NCBI GenBank assembly: GCA_018609945.1 | Contig: JAHENO010000111.1 | Location: 1-14,095 of the forward strand | DNA: 14,095 bases | Reading direction: 5' to 3' | From: Haloarculaceae archaeon | Lineage (GTDB): Archaea > Halobacteriota > Halobacteria > Halobacteriales > Haloarculaceae | In this document: positions 1-6,336 of the stretch, in pieces | Numbering within the stretch: position 1 is the first letter of the stretch | Layout of the letters: each line of letters opens with the position of its first letter | The notes under the pieces: generated by a model | Databases searched by the model: none | What the model was told of the DNA's origin: nothing | What the model saw: only the letters and a program-made list of their open reading frames with translations | Made by a program: the position numbers and the translations under genes

Positions 1-334
1 ACTTCCTTTGCCCTGTCCAGGACACCCATCGGGACCACACGTCCACAGACGACCCGCGTCGCTAAAAAAGAGGTTGATTGTTTACGCCATTTTTCGCCGG
101 CGCTGTCTTGCGGTCTTGTCCGATCTGCGCTGCCCGGGCGTCCGGGCCCGGCCGTCGATTGGGTGCCGTCCCTGTCGCGTGCGCCGCGCGCCCCGAACGT
201 ACCTCCTCGGGGGCGCCACCGTCGCCGGTCCTCCGACTGTCCCGCCGGACATCGGCCGGAATAGTAAAAATTCGTATATTTACTGCCGAGCGCCCGGTCG
301 ACCGTGAAATGTTCGTAATAGAGTAATTATCCAC

Positions 335-350
335 TTCGTATCTATACGAA
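335..350. repeat. 16-bp perfect inverted repeat in AT-rich gap
   Basis: TTCGTAT, two bases, ATACGAA. The arms are perfect 7-mers. Related TTCGTA half-motifs lie at 271-276 and 312-317. The size and the 2-bp centre fit an operator for a dimeric regulator. Which gene it would serve is unclear, because the only adjacent gene ends here rather than starts. Confidence 0.5.
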
Positions 351-385
351 AATAAATGAGTTTTATATTATTTATATTTCAGGTG
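347..385 (-). terminator. T-rich downstream region of the sugar dehydrogenase gene
   Basis: Read on the minus strand, the bases beyond the stop at 424 become T-rich, including CATTTATTTTCG near 348-359. Archaeal transcription commonly ends in T-runs without a strong hairpin. This is inferred from composition only. Confidence 0.35.
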
Positions 386-423
386 GTAGGTACATCCTGT
401 TCGGGGTGGCGACGCCGGCCGGC

Positions 424-1824
424 TTAGCGGGTCGTCAGTCTGACGAGGACGTCGTCGGTGTCGCGGGGGAACCCCTCGCGCGCGCGGCCGTCGCGGTTGG
501 AGGTGATCGCGTACAGTTCCCCGTCCGGGCTCTGGGCGACGTGGCGGACGCGGCCGAGTTCGTCCTGCAGGGCGCGGTGTGCGGTCGCGGTGTAGGCTGG
601 GTGCAGCCAGTCGGCGTCGTACCGCTGTGCGTCCCCACCGAGCGGGGGGAGATCACCGCCCGTCGGCGTGATAGTGACGACCCAGATCGACTGGCTGATC
701 AGCCCGCCGACGACGAACCGGTTTTGCCACGCCGGGATGTCGTCCCCGGTGTAGAAGGTCGCGCCCGTCGGGGCCCAGCCCGTGCCCGGACCGGTGTTCA
801 CCAGGGGCGGGACGAACTCCTCGTGTGCCGTGTAGGACTCCCACTGCTCGTCGTCGGGCCCCCCGCGTGCGATGTCCCAGCCGTAGTTACCACCCGGAAG
901 CAGGACGTTCACCTCGTCGCGGTTGGTCGGGCCGTGTTCGGTCACGACGGGGACGCCGCTCGGCAGCCAGTCGATTCCCTGCGGATTGCGGTGGCCGTAG
1001 CTGAACACCCGCGGGTCCCCGTCCAGGTCCGGATTGCCCGGTGCCGGGTCGCCCTCGGGGGTGATCCGCAGTATCTTTCCGCCGAGAAACGACGGGTCCT
1101 GGGCACGCGCGGGCTCGCCAGCGTCGCCGGTCGTGATCCAGAGGTTTCCTTCCGGGCCGACGCGCACGCGCCCGCCGTTGTGGAAATTGTTCGCCGGAAT
1201 CCCGTCGACGAGCGTCTCTTCGGTCGCGGCCGGGTCGTCGGCACCGACGTCCAGCCTGACCACGCGGTTGTTCGATTCGCCGTTCGTCGCGGTGTAGTAG
1301 AGGTAGACGTACGTCTCGTCGGGAAACGCGGGGTGGACGGCGATACCGAGCGTTCCCCCTTCCCCGCCCTTGACCCACCACGGTTCCTCGTCGCTGCCGG
1401 GCTCCAGGGCTCCGGCGTCGATGGCGTCCTGCGGACGGGCGACCTCGGACACCTCGCCGGAGTCGAACGTTACGACCCGCCCCGTACGCTCGGTCAGGTA
1501 GAGTGTGCCGTCGTCGGTGAACGCCATGTCCCAGGGGATTTCGAGATTCTCGATCAGCGTCTCGACCTGCACGTCGACCTGTGGGGAGCCACTCGGGGCC
1601 TCCCAGTCTGGGTCGTTCCCTGGAGTCGGGTGGTCGTACTCGCCGGTGCCGTCGACAGGTGTCGCGGCCGTGCCGTCGCTGCTGTCGGCACCGTCCCCGC
1701 CGTCGCTGCCGTCGGCACCGCTGTCGTCTCCGCTTGGCGAGGCACATCCCGCAACGGTCGCCATCCCGACTGCCGCGAGGAACCGCCGGCGCGGGAACCG
1801 AGAGCGGCGCGGCTCGCGTGTCAT
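424..1824 (-). CDS. PQQ-dependent glucose/sorbosone dehydrogenase family lipoprotein
   Basis: 466 aa, ATG to TAA. The N-terminus has twin arginines (RRSRF then RRRFLAAVG, residues 6-20) followed by VAGC with Cys27, so it is a Tat-exported lipoprotein anchored outside the membrane. A Ser/Gly/Asp linker (28-60) leads to a six-bladed beta-propeller of the soluble aldose dehydrogenase family. Visible family motifs are PWDMAF 97-102, GGEGGTLG 153-160 followed by AVHPAF, FHNGGR 214-219 with the likely catalytic His215, TTGDAGEPARAQD 231-243, GGKILR 248-253, SYGHRNPQG 275-283, EHGPTNRDE 296-304 and GGNYGW 311-316. The expected reaction is PQQ-linked oxidation of an aldose with electrons passed to a membrane carrier; the substrate cannot be read from sequence. 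The gene stands alone, with tRNA-Tyr upstream on the same strand. A TATA-like box about 27 nt upstream of the ATG suggests a leaderless mRNA. Family assignment is secure; PQQ dependence is inferred. Confidence 0.93.
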   Translation of the reverse strand: MTREPRRSRFPRRRFLAAVGMATVAGCASPSGDDSGADGSDGGDGADSSDGTAATPVDGTGEYDHPTPGNDPDWEAPSGSPQVDVQVETLIENLEIPWDMAFTDDGTLYLTERTGRVVTFDSGEVSEVARPQDAIDAGALEPGSDEEPWWVKGGEGGTLGIAVHPAFPDETYVYLYYTATNGESNNRVVRLDVGADDPAATEETLVDGIPANNFHNGGRVRVGPEGNLWITTGDAGEPARAQDPSFLGGKILRITPEGDPAPGNPDLDGDPRVFSYGHRNPQGIDWLPSGVPVVTEHGPTNRDEVNVLLPGGNYGWDIARGGPDDEQWESYTAHEEFVPPLVNTGPGTGWAPTGATFYTGDDIPAWQNRFVVGGLISQSIWVVTITPTGGDLPPLGGDAQRYDADWLHPAYTATAHRALQDELGRVRHVAQSPDGELYAITSNRDGRAREGFPRDTDDVLVRLTTR

Positions 1825-1847
1825 ACGCCAACCACAGGACAGTCACG

Positions 1848-1855
1848 AGTAAAGC
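1848..1855 (-). promoter_or_regulatory. TATA-like box of the sugar dehydrogenase gene
   Basis: Minus-strand CTTTACTC is centred about 27 nt before the ATG at 1824, the spacing expected for a leaderless haloarchaeal promoter. Confidence 0.4.
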
Positions 1856-1917
1856 ATGTCGGTCCCGCGTGCGCTGTCTGAGGCCGTCCGCTCCCCGTTC
1901 GGTGCGCGGAACAGCAG

Positions 1918-2017
1918 TCCGCCATCCCCGATTTGAATACGCGGAGACGTTCCGGGCGTGCGGCGCGTCGCGCCGTTCCGGGACTGCGACTCCTCTCTTC
2001 AAATCGAGGATGTTGGA
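1918..2017. repeat. tRNA-Tyr tail unit: 100-bp inverted-repeat element
   Basis: The left end (1918-1937) matches the last 20 bases of tRNA-Tyr (2067-2086) at 19 of 20 positions, in the same orientation and 149 bp away. The right end (1998-2017) is an inverted copy of the same 20-mer, 17 of 20. The two ends share an A where the tRNA has C, so they resemble each other more than a fresh copy of the tRNA would. Between them lie GC-rich sequence, a direct repeat CGTTCCGGG (1948-1956 and 1974-1982) and a perfect hairpin CGGCGCG-T-CGCGCCG (1961-1975). The flanks CGC.GAGACG and GCGACTC.TCT recur in the unit beside tRNA-Gly. No protein is encoded. It may be a MITE-like element or a recombination-site remnant at the tRNA 3' end. 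Confidence 0.7.
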
Positions 2018-2069
2018 TTTTCGGTCCTCACCGCCCTCGCTTCGCTCGCGGTTCGGACACGAAAAATCC
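2015..2069. repeat. Imperfect hairpin joining the tRNA-Tyr 3' end to the repeat unit
   Basis: Paired arms are GGATTTTCG (2015-2023) with CGAAAAATCC (2060-2069), GTCC (2024-2027) with GGAC (2055-2058), and ACCGC (2030-2034) with GCGGT (2048-2052). The loop contains CGCTTCGCTCG. One arm uses the last three tRNA bases and the T-run after it, so the structure could influence 3' processing or termination of the tRNA transcript. Confidence 0.6.
2061..2066 (-). terminator. T-run after tRNA-Tyr
   Basis: Minus strand reads TTTTTC directly after the discriminator base A, a typical archaeal terminator sequence. Confidence 0.5.
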
Positions 2070-2140
2070 GCCCTCCCCGATTTGAACGGGGGGCAAGCCG
2101 ATCTACAGTCGGCTGCTCTACCAGGCTGAGCTAAGGGCGG
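2067..2140 (-). tRNA. tRNA-Tyr (anticodon GUA)
   Basis: 74 nt including the discriminator A. The acceptor stem CCGCCCT pairs with AGGGCGG over 7 bp. The anticodon stem CCGA/TCGG encloses the loop CTGTAGA, giving GTA. The T arm CCCCG-TTCAAAT-CGGGG is intact. The first pair is C1-G72, the identity feature of archaeal and eukaryotic tRNA-Tyr. No intron is present and CCA is not encoded. The tRNA is transcribed toward the sugar dehydrogenase gene. Confidence 0.96.
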
Positions 2141-2165
2141 TCACCGGGAGTAGGACGGCTGTCGG

Positions 2166-2172
2166 ACTTAAC
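2166..2172 (-). promoter_or_regulatory. TATA-like box of tRNA-Tyr
   Basis: Minus-strand GTTAAGT about 29 nt before the tRNA 5' end. The same CTTAAG/TTAAG core sits at the same distance before tRNA-Gly. Confidence 0.45.
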
Positions 2173-2253
2173 CATTGTCATTCGCCACGGTACTGAGGTG
2201 CCGTCTGCCGGATGGCGTCTCTGCGGCGGACGGGCGTCAGACGGCTGGCAAGA

Positions 2254-2261
2254 TTGATATA
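2254..2261 (+). promoter_or_regulatory. TATA-like box of cdrL
   Basis: TTGATATA is centred about 23 nt before the ATG at 2280 and about 35 nt before the ATG at 2292. The first fits leaderless initiation; the second would give a leader of roughly 8-10 nt. Confidence 0.45.
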
Positions 2262-2279
2262 GTGTGGGTGACAACCCGT

Positions 2280-2885
2280 ATGACAAGCCGGATGAGCAAG
2301 ATAACGTTCCGCGCCGACGACGACCTCATCAGGCAACTCGAGGAGTTCGACGCCTCCAAGAGCGAGGTCATGCGCGAGGCGCTCCGCGAGTACCTGGGCG
2401 AGACCTCGACGTCACCGTCGACGGCACCGGCCAGCGAGGAGGAGAGCCTCGACGACCTCGTCGCCGAGCGCGTGGACGCGATCATCGCCGACCGTCTCGA
2501 GACGATGTTTACGCCCCGTCAGCCCCAGGACGTCAACGTAAACATCTCACTCGATGGCGATTCTCGGGGCTCGTCGGACGTCGAGACCGACGCTGTTGAC
2601 GTCGAAGCGGGCGCGTCAGACGCGGCAACCGAGAATGTGTCACGCGCGGCCGAGGAACGTATGACGGATGAAGGGGGCGATGAAAACACGTCTGCAAACG
2701 AGCGTAACACGTGCTCGCAGTGTGGCGAGAACCTGTCGCCGTCCCACGTTTACTGTCCGAACTGTGGGGAGAAGTCCGCCCACCGAGTGTTCTGCGAATG
2801 CGGTGACGAACTCCGCTCGGACTGGGCGTTCTGCCCCAGCTGTGGACGGCGCACCCCCGCAGCCGACGTTCTGGACCAATCATGA
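2280..2885 (+). CDS. cdrL: CdrL-type regulator: ribbon-helix-helix plus double zinc ribbon
   Basis: 201 aa from the ATG at 2280; a second ATG at 2292 (MSKITFRADDD) would give 197 aa and is equally plausible. Residues 5-40 form a ribbon-helix-helix DNA-binding domain (strand KITFRA, helices DDDLIRQLEEF and SKSEVMREALREYL). Residues 41-144 are an acidic Ser/Thr/Asp-rich linker that looks disordered. The C-terminus holds two zinc ribbons: C145-x2-C148 with C159-x2-C162, and C172-x-C174 with C185-x2-C188. In haloarchaea the long RHH protein beside cdrS-ftsZ2 is called CdrL (cell division regulator, long) and is reported to act on the cdrS-ftsZ2 promoter; order and domains here match. An RHH protein binds DNA as a dimer, and the repeated CGTCTTAC sites just downstream are the obvious candidate targets. 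The role of the zinc ribbons is unknown to me; protein contact is possible. An upstream extension to 2175 is unlikely because it has no acidic bias and includes the TATA-like box. Confidence 0.88.
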   Translation: MTSRMSKITFRADDDLIRQLEEFDASKSEVMREALREYLGETSTSPSTAPASEEESLDDLVAERVDAIIADRLETMFTPRQPQDVNVNISLDGDSRGSSDVETDAVDVEAGASDAATENVSRAAEERMTDEGGDENTSANERNTCSQCGENLSPSHVYCPNCGEKSAHRVFCECGDELRSDWAFCPSCGRRTPAADVLDQS

Positions 2886-3114
2886 ACCGCTGTAAACACC
2901 CGTCTCAGGCCGTTTACCGCCGCAAACGTGGCAACGTCTTACGCCGGCCGTAACTTTTATTATCCCATGGTCTGTGTGTACGTCTGCGTAAGACGGTCGT
3001 CTTACACAGCGCGACACGCGACACACATTCCGGTGCTGTCGTGCGGTTCCGCGGTGTAAGACGAGCGGGCAGGCGCGAACTGTCCCCGTCTTACCCAACA
3101 CAGGGGAACCAAAC
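2886..3114 (+). promoter_or_regulatory. cdrS-ftsZ2 control region with five CGTCTTAC sites
   Basis: The 8-mer CGTCTTAC or its complement GTAAGACG occurs at 2935-2942 (+), 2988-2995 (-), 2998-3005 (+), 3056-3063 (-) and 3087-3094 (+). I see no other copy in the window. The second and third form the perfect inverted repeat GTAAGACG-GT-CGTCTTAC. The fourth and fifth are inverted with a 23-bp spacer. A looser pair GTAAAC/GTTTAC lies at 2892-2897 and 2922-2927. A TATA-like TTTTATTAT at 2955-2963 would place transcription start near 2985-2990, at the central palindrome, leaving a 5' leader of about 125 nt before cdrS. This is the layout of an operator array; CdrL, CdrS or both are the likely ligands by position. 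Confidence 0.7.
2955..2963 (+). promoter_or_regulatory. TATA-like box of the cdrS-ftsZ2 operon
   Basis: TTTTATTAT is the only clear A/T-rich box between cdrL and cdrS. It could alternatively act as the T-rich terminator of cdrL. Confidence 0.5.
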
Positions 3115-3312
3115 ATGGAGCGTGTGACACTACGGATTCCGAAACAGCAGATCGAAGAGGTCGAACGAATGGTCGAGACGGGCGAGTACCCCAACCGGAG
3201 CGAAGCGATCCGGTCGGCGGTTCGGGACATGCTCGCCGAGCAGGACGTCGGGAAGGAACGGCCCTCGGAGAAACGCAAGCGCCGCAACAAGCGCACGTGG
3301 GCGAAGGTGTAA
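3115..3312 (+). CDS. cdrS: CdrS, short ribbon-helix-helix cell-division regulator
   Basis: 65 aa. Residues 2-8 (ERVTLRI) form the DNA-contacting strand, 11-22 and 28-41 the two helices (PNRSEAIRSAVRDML), followed by a basic tail rich in Lys/Arg (52-64). This is a minimal RHH protein with almost nothing outside the domain. In Halobacterium and Haloferax, CdrS is encoded just before ftsZ2, is co-transcribed with it, and controls division genes broadly. Here its TAA stop is 2 nt before the ftsZ2 ATG, so the two are one transcript and probably translationally coupled. GGGGA about 9 nt before the ATG could serve as a ribosome binding site, in keeping with a leadered mRNA. Confidence 0.93.
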   Translation: MERVTLRIPKQQIEEVERMVETGEYPNRSEAIRSAVRDMLAEQDVGKERPSEKRKRRNKRTWAKV

Positions 3313-3314
3313 CG

Positions 3315-4499
3315 ATGCAGGACATCGTCAACGAGGCCCTCGAGCGCGACGAGCAGGAGAAACAGCAGATGGACGACGTCGAAGGCTTCGGCGACCCGCG
3401 GATCGTCATCGTGGGCGCCGGCGGCGCCGGCAACAACACCGTCAACCGGCTGTACAACATCGGCGTCGACGGCGCGGAGACGATCGCCATCAACACCGAC
3501 AAACAGCACCTCAAGATGGTCGAGGCCGACACCAAGATTCTCGTCGGCAAGTCCCTCACCAACGGCCTCGGCGCGGGCGGCGACCCCTCGATGGGCGAGC
3601 GCGCGACCGAGATGGCACAGGGCACCATCAAGGAGGTGCTCGGTGACGCCGACCTCGTGTTCGTGACCGCGGGCATGGGCGGCGGGACCGGCACCGGCGC
3701 TGCGCCCGTCGTCTCGAAGATCGCCAAAGAGCAGGGCGCGATCGTCGTCGGCATGGTCTCGACGCCGTTCAACGTCGAGCGCGCGCGCACGGTCAAGGCA
3801 GAGGAGGGACTCGAACGGCTCCGCGAGGAAGCGGATTCGATCATCGTGCTCGACAACAACCGCCTCCTCGATTACGTCCCGAACCTGCCCATCGGCAAGG
3901 CCTTCTCGGTGATGGATCAGATCATCGCCGAGACCGTCAAGGGCATCTCCGAGACCATCACCCAGCCCAGCCTGATCAACCTCGACTACGCCGACATGAC
4001 CTCGATCATGAACCAGGGCGGGGTCGCGGTCATGCTGGTCGGGGAGACCCAGGACAAGAACAAGACAGAAGAGGTCGTCAAGGACGCGATGAACCACCCA
4101 CTGCTGGACGTCGACTACCGCGGCGCCAGTGGCGGCCTGGTCCACATCACCGGCGGCCCCGACCTCACCCTCCAGGAGGCCGAGGGCATCGCCCAGAACA
4201 TCACCGATCGCCTCGAAGCGAGCGCGAACGTGATCTGGGGTGCCCGCATCCAGGAGGAGTACAAGGGCAAGGTCCGCGTCATGGCGATCATGACCGGGGT
4301 CCAGAGCGCGCAGGTGCTCGGGCCGACCACCCAGAAGCAGGCCAACAAGTCCCGCCAGGCCATCGAGGGTGTCGACGAGGAGACCTTCGACGCCGCGAGC
4401 AACTTCCAGGCCGACCGGGAGTTCGGCGAGACCGACGGCGGCCGACAGCACGTCGAACAGAACAACGGGCTCGACGTCGTCCGCACCGACCAGCCGTAA
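3315..4499 (+). CDS. ftsZ2: Cell division GTPase FtsZ2
   Basis: 394 aa. It polymerises with GTP at midcell; haloarchaea use two FtsZ proteins, and FtsZ2 is the one linked to ring constriction. The GTP-binding core starts near residue 29 (RIVIVGAGGAGNN). The tubulin signature GGGTGTG is at 122-128. The T7 synergy loop NLDYAD is at 222-227, with the catalytic acidic residues present. The C-terminal domain runs to about 337, then an acidic, Gln/Asn-rich tail to 394. The start MQDIVNEALER is chosen over an in-frame ATG 18 nt upstream, which lies inside cdrS; MQDIV is also the N-terminus I associate with haloarchaeal FtsZ2. GGTG within the cdrS 3' end may be the ribosome binding site. Assignment to FtsZ2 rather than FtsZ1 rests on the N-terminus, the tail and the cdrL-cdrS context. 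Confidence 0.97.
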   Translation: MQDIVNEALERDEQEKQQMDDVEGFGDPRIVIVGAGGAGNNTVNRLYNIGVDGAETIAINTDKQHLKMVEADTKILVGKSLTNGLGAGGDPSMGERATEMAQGTIKEVLGDADLVFVTAGMGGGTGTGAAPVVSKIAKEQGAIVVGMVSTPFNVERARTVKAEEGLERLREEADSIIVLDNNRLLDYVPNLPIGKAFSVMDQIIAETVKGISETITQPSLINLDYADMTSIMNQGGVAVMLVGETQDKNKTEEVVKDAMNHPLLDVDYRGASGGLVHITGGPDLTLQEAEGIAQNITDRLEASANVIWGARIQEEYKGKVRVMAIMTGVQSAQVLGPTTQKQANKSRQAIEGVDEETFDAASNFQADREFGETDGGRQHVEQNNGLDVVRTDQP

Positions 4500-4550
4500 C
4501 TGCGGTCGATCCGGATCTCTCCCGCGACGCGCGAGACGAGCGGTCGACGC

Positions 4551-4560
4551 GGCTTTTTTT
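4551..4560 (+). terminator. T-run terminator after ftsZ2
   Basis: GGC followed by seven T (4554-4560) lies about 55 nt past the ftsZ2 stop, in the short gap before the convergent ncsA stop. The preceding 30 bases are GC-rich and partly self-complementary. Confidence 0.6.
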
Positions 4561-5579
4561 CAGGCGAGTGCCGCCAGGAGGTCACACTTCCGGCAGACCT
4601 CCCCACGGGTCGGGCCGCCACACCGCTCGCACTCGCCGAATTCGCCGTCCCCGCCGCGGTGTTTCGCCGCGGCGAGTGCCGCCAGTTCCTCGTAGCCCGC
4701 CATGATCGAGTGACGGGTCCCCGGGTGGCGCTCCTCCAACTCGTAGAGCAACTCCTGTATCTCTCCCCGGTAGGCCTCCTCGGCGTGGGGACACTCCGTG
4801 ATGTGGGCCGGCAGGTCGCGCAGGTGTGCGTACAGCGCGACCTCTTTCTCGGGAACGTCCCGGAGCGGCTTCGCCCGTGGCACGAACGTCTCGGTCTCGG
4901 TGCGCGCTGATGGTACCTCGTGCGTGACTCCCTCCCCGTTCGCGCCGCGAGTCTGCCCCTCCTGTGCCCGGTCGAACCCCCCGAGACTGGCGTCGAAGTG
5001 TTTTGCAATCTGCGTGATATCTCCCTCCAGAAAATTCATCATCGCCGTTTCGGCCTCGTCATCAAGATTGTGACCAGTCAGAAGCTTGTCAGCGTCGAAC
5101 CGGGCCGCATAGCGGGCCAGCAGGTCCCGGCGAAACACCCCACAGTACGCACAGGCTGACATGTTTTTGGGGTCGTCCTCGACCACCTCGTCCATCCGGA
5201 TGTCGAACTCCTCCTCGTAGGTGACGACCTCGTGGCGGAGCCCCAGGTCGGCCGCGAGGTCCCGGCAGGCCGCGAGGCTCTCGTCGCGGTACCCCTCGAT
5301 GCCCTCGTGGATCGAGAGTGCGACCAGCTCGACGCGGGGGTCCCTGGCGAAGGTCTCGTGGAGGATCGTCGCGAGGACGACGCTGTCCTTCCCGCCCGAG
5401 AGGCCGATCACCCACGTCTCGGGTTCTTCGGGCGTGGCGTCGTCGGGCAGGAGGTTGTCCTCGCGGACCCGCCGTCGGACCCGCTTCTCGACGGACTCGC
5501 GAAAGTGCTCCTCGCACATGTGCAGCCCGGAGTAGGCGGCGTGCATCACCGCCTCCCTGCCGCACTTGTCACACTCCAT
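4560..5579 (-). CDS. ncsA: NcsA/Ctu1/TtuA-type tRNA 2-thiolation protein
   Basis: 339 aa. It adenylates C2 of tRNA uridine and inserts sulfur; in Haloferax the homologue works with ubiquitin-like SAMP2 and is needed for thiolated wobble U in tRNA-Lys(UUU). N-terminal zinc finger: C3, C6, C22, H25. PP-loop: SGGKDS 61-66. Cysteines C143-x2-C146 (CAYC) and C263 (ECPH) match the three ligands that hold the [4Fe-4S] cluster in TtuA. C-terminal zinc site: C317, C320, C329, C332. A hydrophilic stretch at about 200-230, rich in Gly/Glu/Thr, looks like a lineage-specific insertion in the PP-loop domain. The gene converges on ftsZ2 and diverges from the gene at 5683. All catalytic features are present, so it should be active. 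The natural tRNA substrate is inferred from homologues. Confidence 0.94.
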   Translation of the reverse strand: MECDKCGREAVMHAAYSGLHMCEEHFRESVEKRVRRRVREDNLLPDDATPEEPETWVIGLSGGKDSVVLATILHETFARDPRVELVALSIHEGIEGYRDESLAACRDLAADLGLRHEVVTYEEEFDIRMDEVVEDDPKNMSACAYCGVFRRDLLARYAARFDADKLLTGHNLDDEAETAMMNFLEGDITQIAKHFDASLGGFDRAQEGQTRGANGEGVTHEVPSARTETETFVPRAKPLRDVPEKEVALYAHLRDLPAHITECPHAEEAYRGEIQELLYELEERHPGTRHSIMAGYEELAALAAAKHRGGDGEFGECERCGGPTRGEVCRKCDLLAALA

Positions 5580-5650
5580 CGCTTCCCCGTTGCTGGCCGA
5601 CGTGGTTGACCCTTTCGGAGTTGTGGATGGGGCTGCTCGCGAGGCGCCAC

Positions 5651-5658
5651 CGTTTTGC
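5651..5658 (+). promoter_or_regulatory. Weak TATA-like box of the gene at 5683
   Basis: CGTTTTGC is centred about 28 nt before the ATG at 5683. Weak match, supported mainly by spacing. Confidence 0.3.
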
Positions 5659-5682
5659 CCAGCAAGCGCGTACCCGGCGGCG

Positions 5683-6336
5683 ATGACAGAGTGGGACCGC
5701 GAGCGGGCGATCGACCGCGTCGAACGACTCGTCGAGACGGTCGCACACGACGTGATGCCCGTCCCGGTTCGGGAAGTGTGGGTCTTCGGCGACGTCGCGC
5801 TGGGTCTAGATCCCGTCGATCGCGTCGACGTCTACCTCACCAAGGACGTCCTCTTCCACGACGAGGCCGACCGCGAGTCGGAGTTCGTCGAGTCCCACGG
5901 GATCGAGGGCGTCGGCAAGGCCGTCCGCGCCGAGTGGGCCGACCGGTATCCGGAGTATCTGCGCGCGAGCACGAGCGGCCACGCTGCGCCCGAGAAGTGC
6001 CTCGCCGCGCACCTCGTCGACGCGGACGAACCCATCCACCTCGAAGTGTGCAACGCCTCCTTCGAGGACAACGTCACCCAGCGTCTCGAGGGGGCACTGG
6101 CCCGCGGGAACTACACGGAGATCCTGGACCCGCGCGGTGTCTGTCTCTGGCTCGACGGACGCCGCTCCGAGGGGGCCTTCGAGAAGTTGCGCGCCAGCGA
6201 GTACGCGTTCCCGCCGCTCGCCGGCGCGCTGGAGATGCTCGGTGCCGACCCCGAGGAAGCAACCGCGGCCGCCGCCGCCGTCGAACAGTACCGGGAACGC
6301 CAGGAGGGTGCGACGGTCAGAGGCGACGTCGTCTAA
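5683..6336 (+). CDS. Conserved haloarchaeal-type protein, function unknown
   Basis: 217 aa; I do not recognise a characterised family. The start MTEWDRERAIDR fits an acidic, helix-forming N-terminus and the TATA-like spacing; the upstream in-frame stretch is not protein-like. Residues 34-52 read VFGDVALGLDPVDRVDVYL, and IHLEVCN lies at 118-124. The GD...G...D..D pattern followed by a later strand with a buried Glu recalls the active-site layout of nucleotidyltransferases of the DNA polymerase beta fold, but the usual GS and DxD are not kept, so this is only a hint. The C-terminal third is helical with an Ala-rich stretch (192-200). It diverges from ncsA across 103 nt and may share regulation with it. 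A role in nucleotide or tRNA chemistry is conceivable but unproven. Confidence 0.8.
   Translation: MTEWDRERAIDRVERLVETVAHDVMPVPVREVWVFGDVALGLDPVDRVDVYLTKDVLFHDEADRESEFVESHGIEGVGKAVRAEWADRYPEYLRASTSGHAAPEKCLAAHLVDADEPIHLEVCNASFEDNVTQRLEGALARGNYTEILDPRGVCLWLDGRRSEGAFEKLRASEYAFPPLAGALEMLGADPEEATAAAAAVEQYRERQEGATVRGDVV

Larger units (their letters stand above)
1..423. other. AT-rich intergenic gap, no convincing gene
   Basis: No open frame here reads like a haloarchaeal protein. Frames of 82-99 codons exist on both strands, but they are Arg/Pro/Ser-rich and not acidic, and they overlap one another, so I treat them as chance frames. The stretch 255-390 is strikingly A/T-rich against the GC-rich surroundings. 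It holds TTCGTA three times (271, 312, 335), the last inside a perfect 7+7 inverted repeat. The minus-strand gene that ends at 424 reads into the T-rich side of this stretch, so part of it probably acts as its terminator. The rest could be the promoter region of a leftward gene beyond the window edge. Confidence 0.6.

Noticed and set aside
8..334. Three short frames of 82-99 codons in the left gap
   Set aside because: They overlap one another on both strands, are Arg/Pro-rich rather than acidic, and show no domain.
406..1881. A 491-codon open frame on the plus strand
   Set aside because: It is antisense to the sugar dehydrogenase gene, which has a signal peptide and full family motifs. Long antisense frames are common in GC-rich haloarchaeal DNA.
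1825..2066. An integrated provirus or integrative element at tRNA-Tyr
   Set aside because: The direct repeats suggest an attachment site, but only 129 bases lie between them and there is no integrase or cargo gene.
2935..3094. The repeated CGTCTTAC sites as a CRISPR array
   Set aside because: The repeats are 8 bases, in both orientations and at irregular spacing; no cas gene is present. An operator array fits better.
2880..4451. A 523-codon minus-strand open frame
   Set aside because: It runs opposite cdrS and ftsZ2, both clearly conserved genes, and its product has no recognisable domain.
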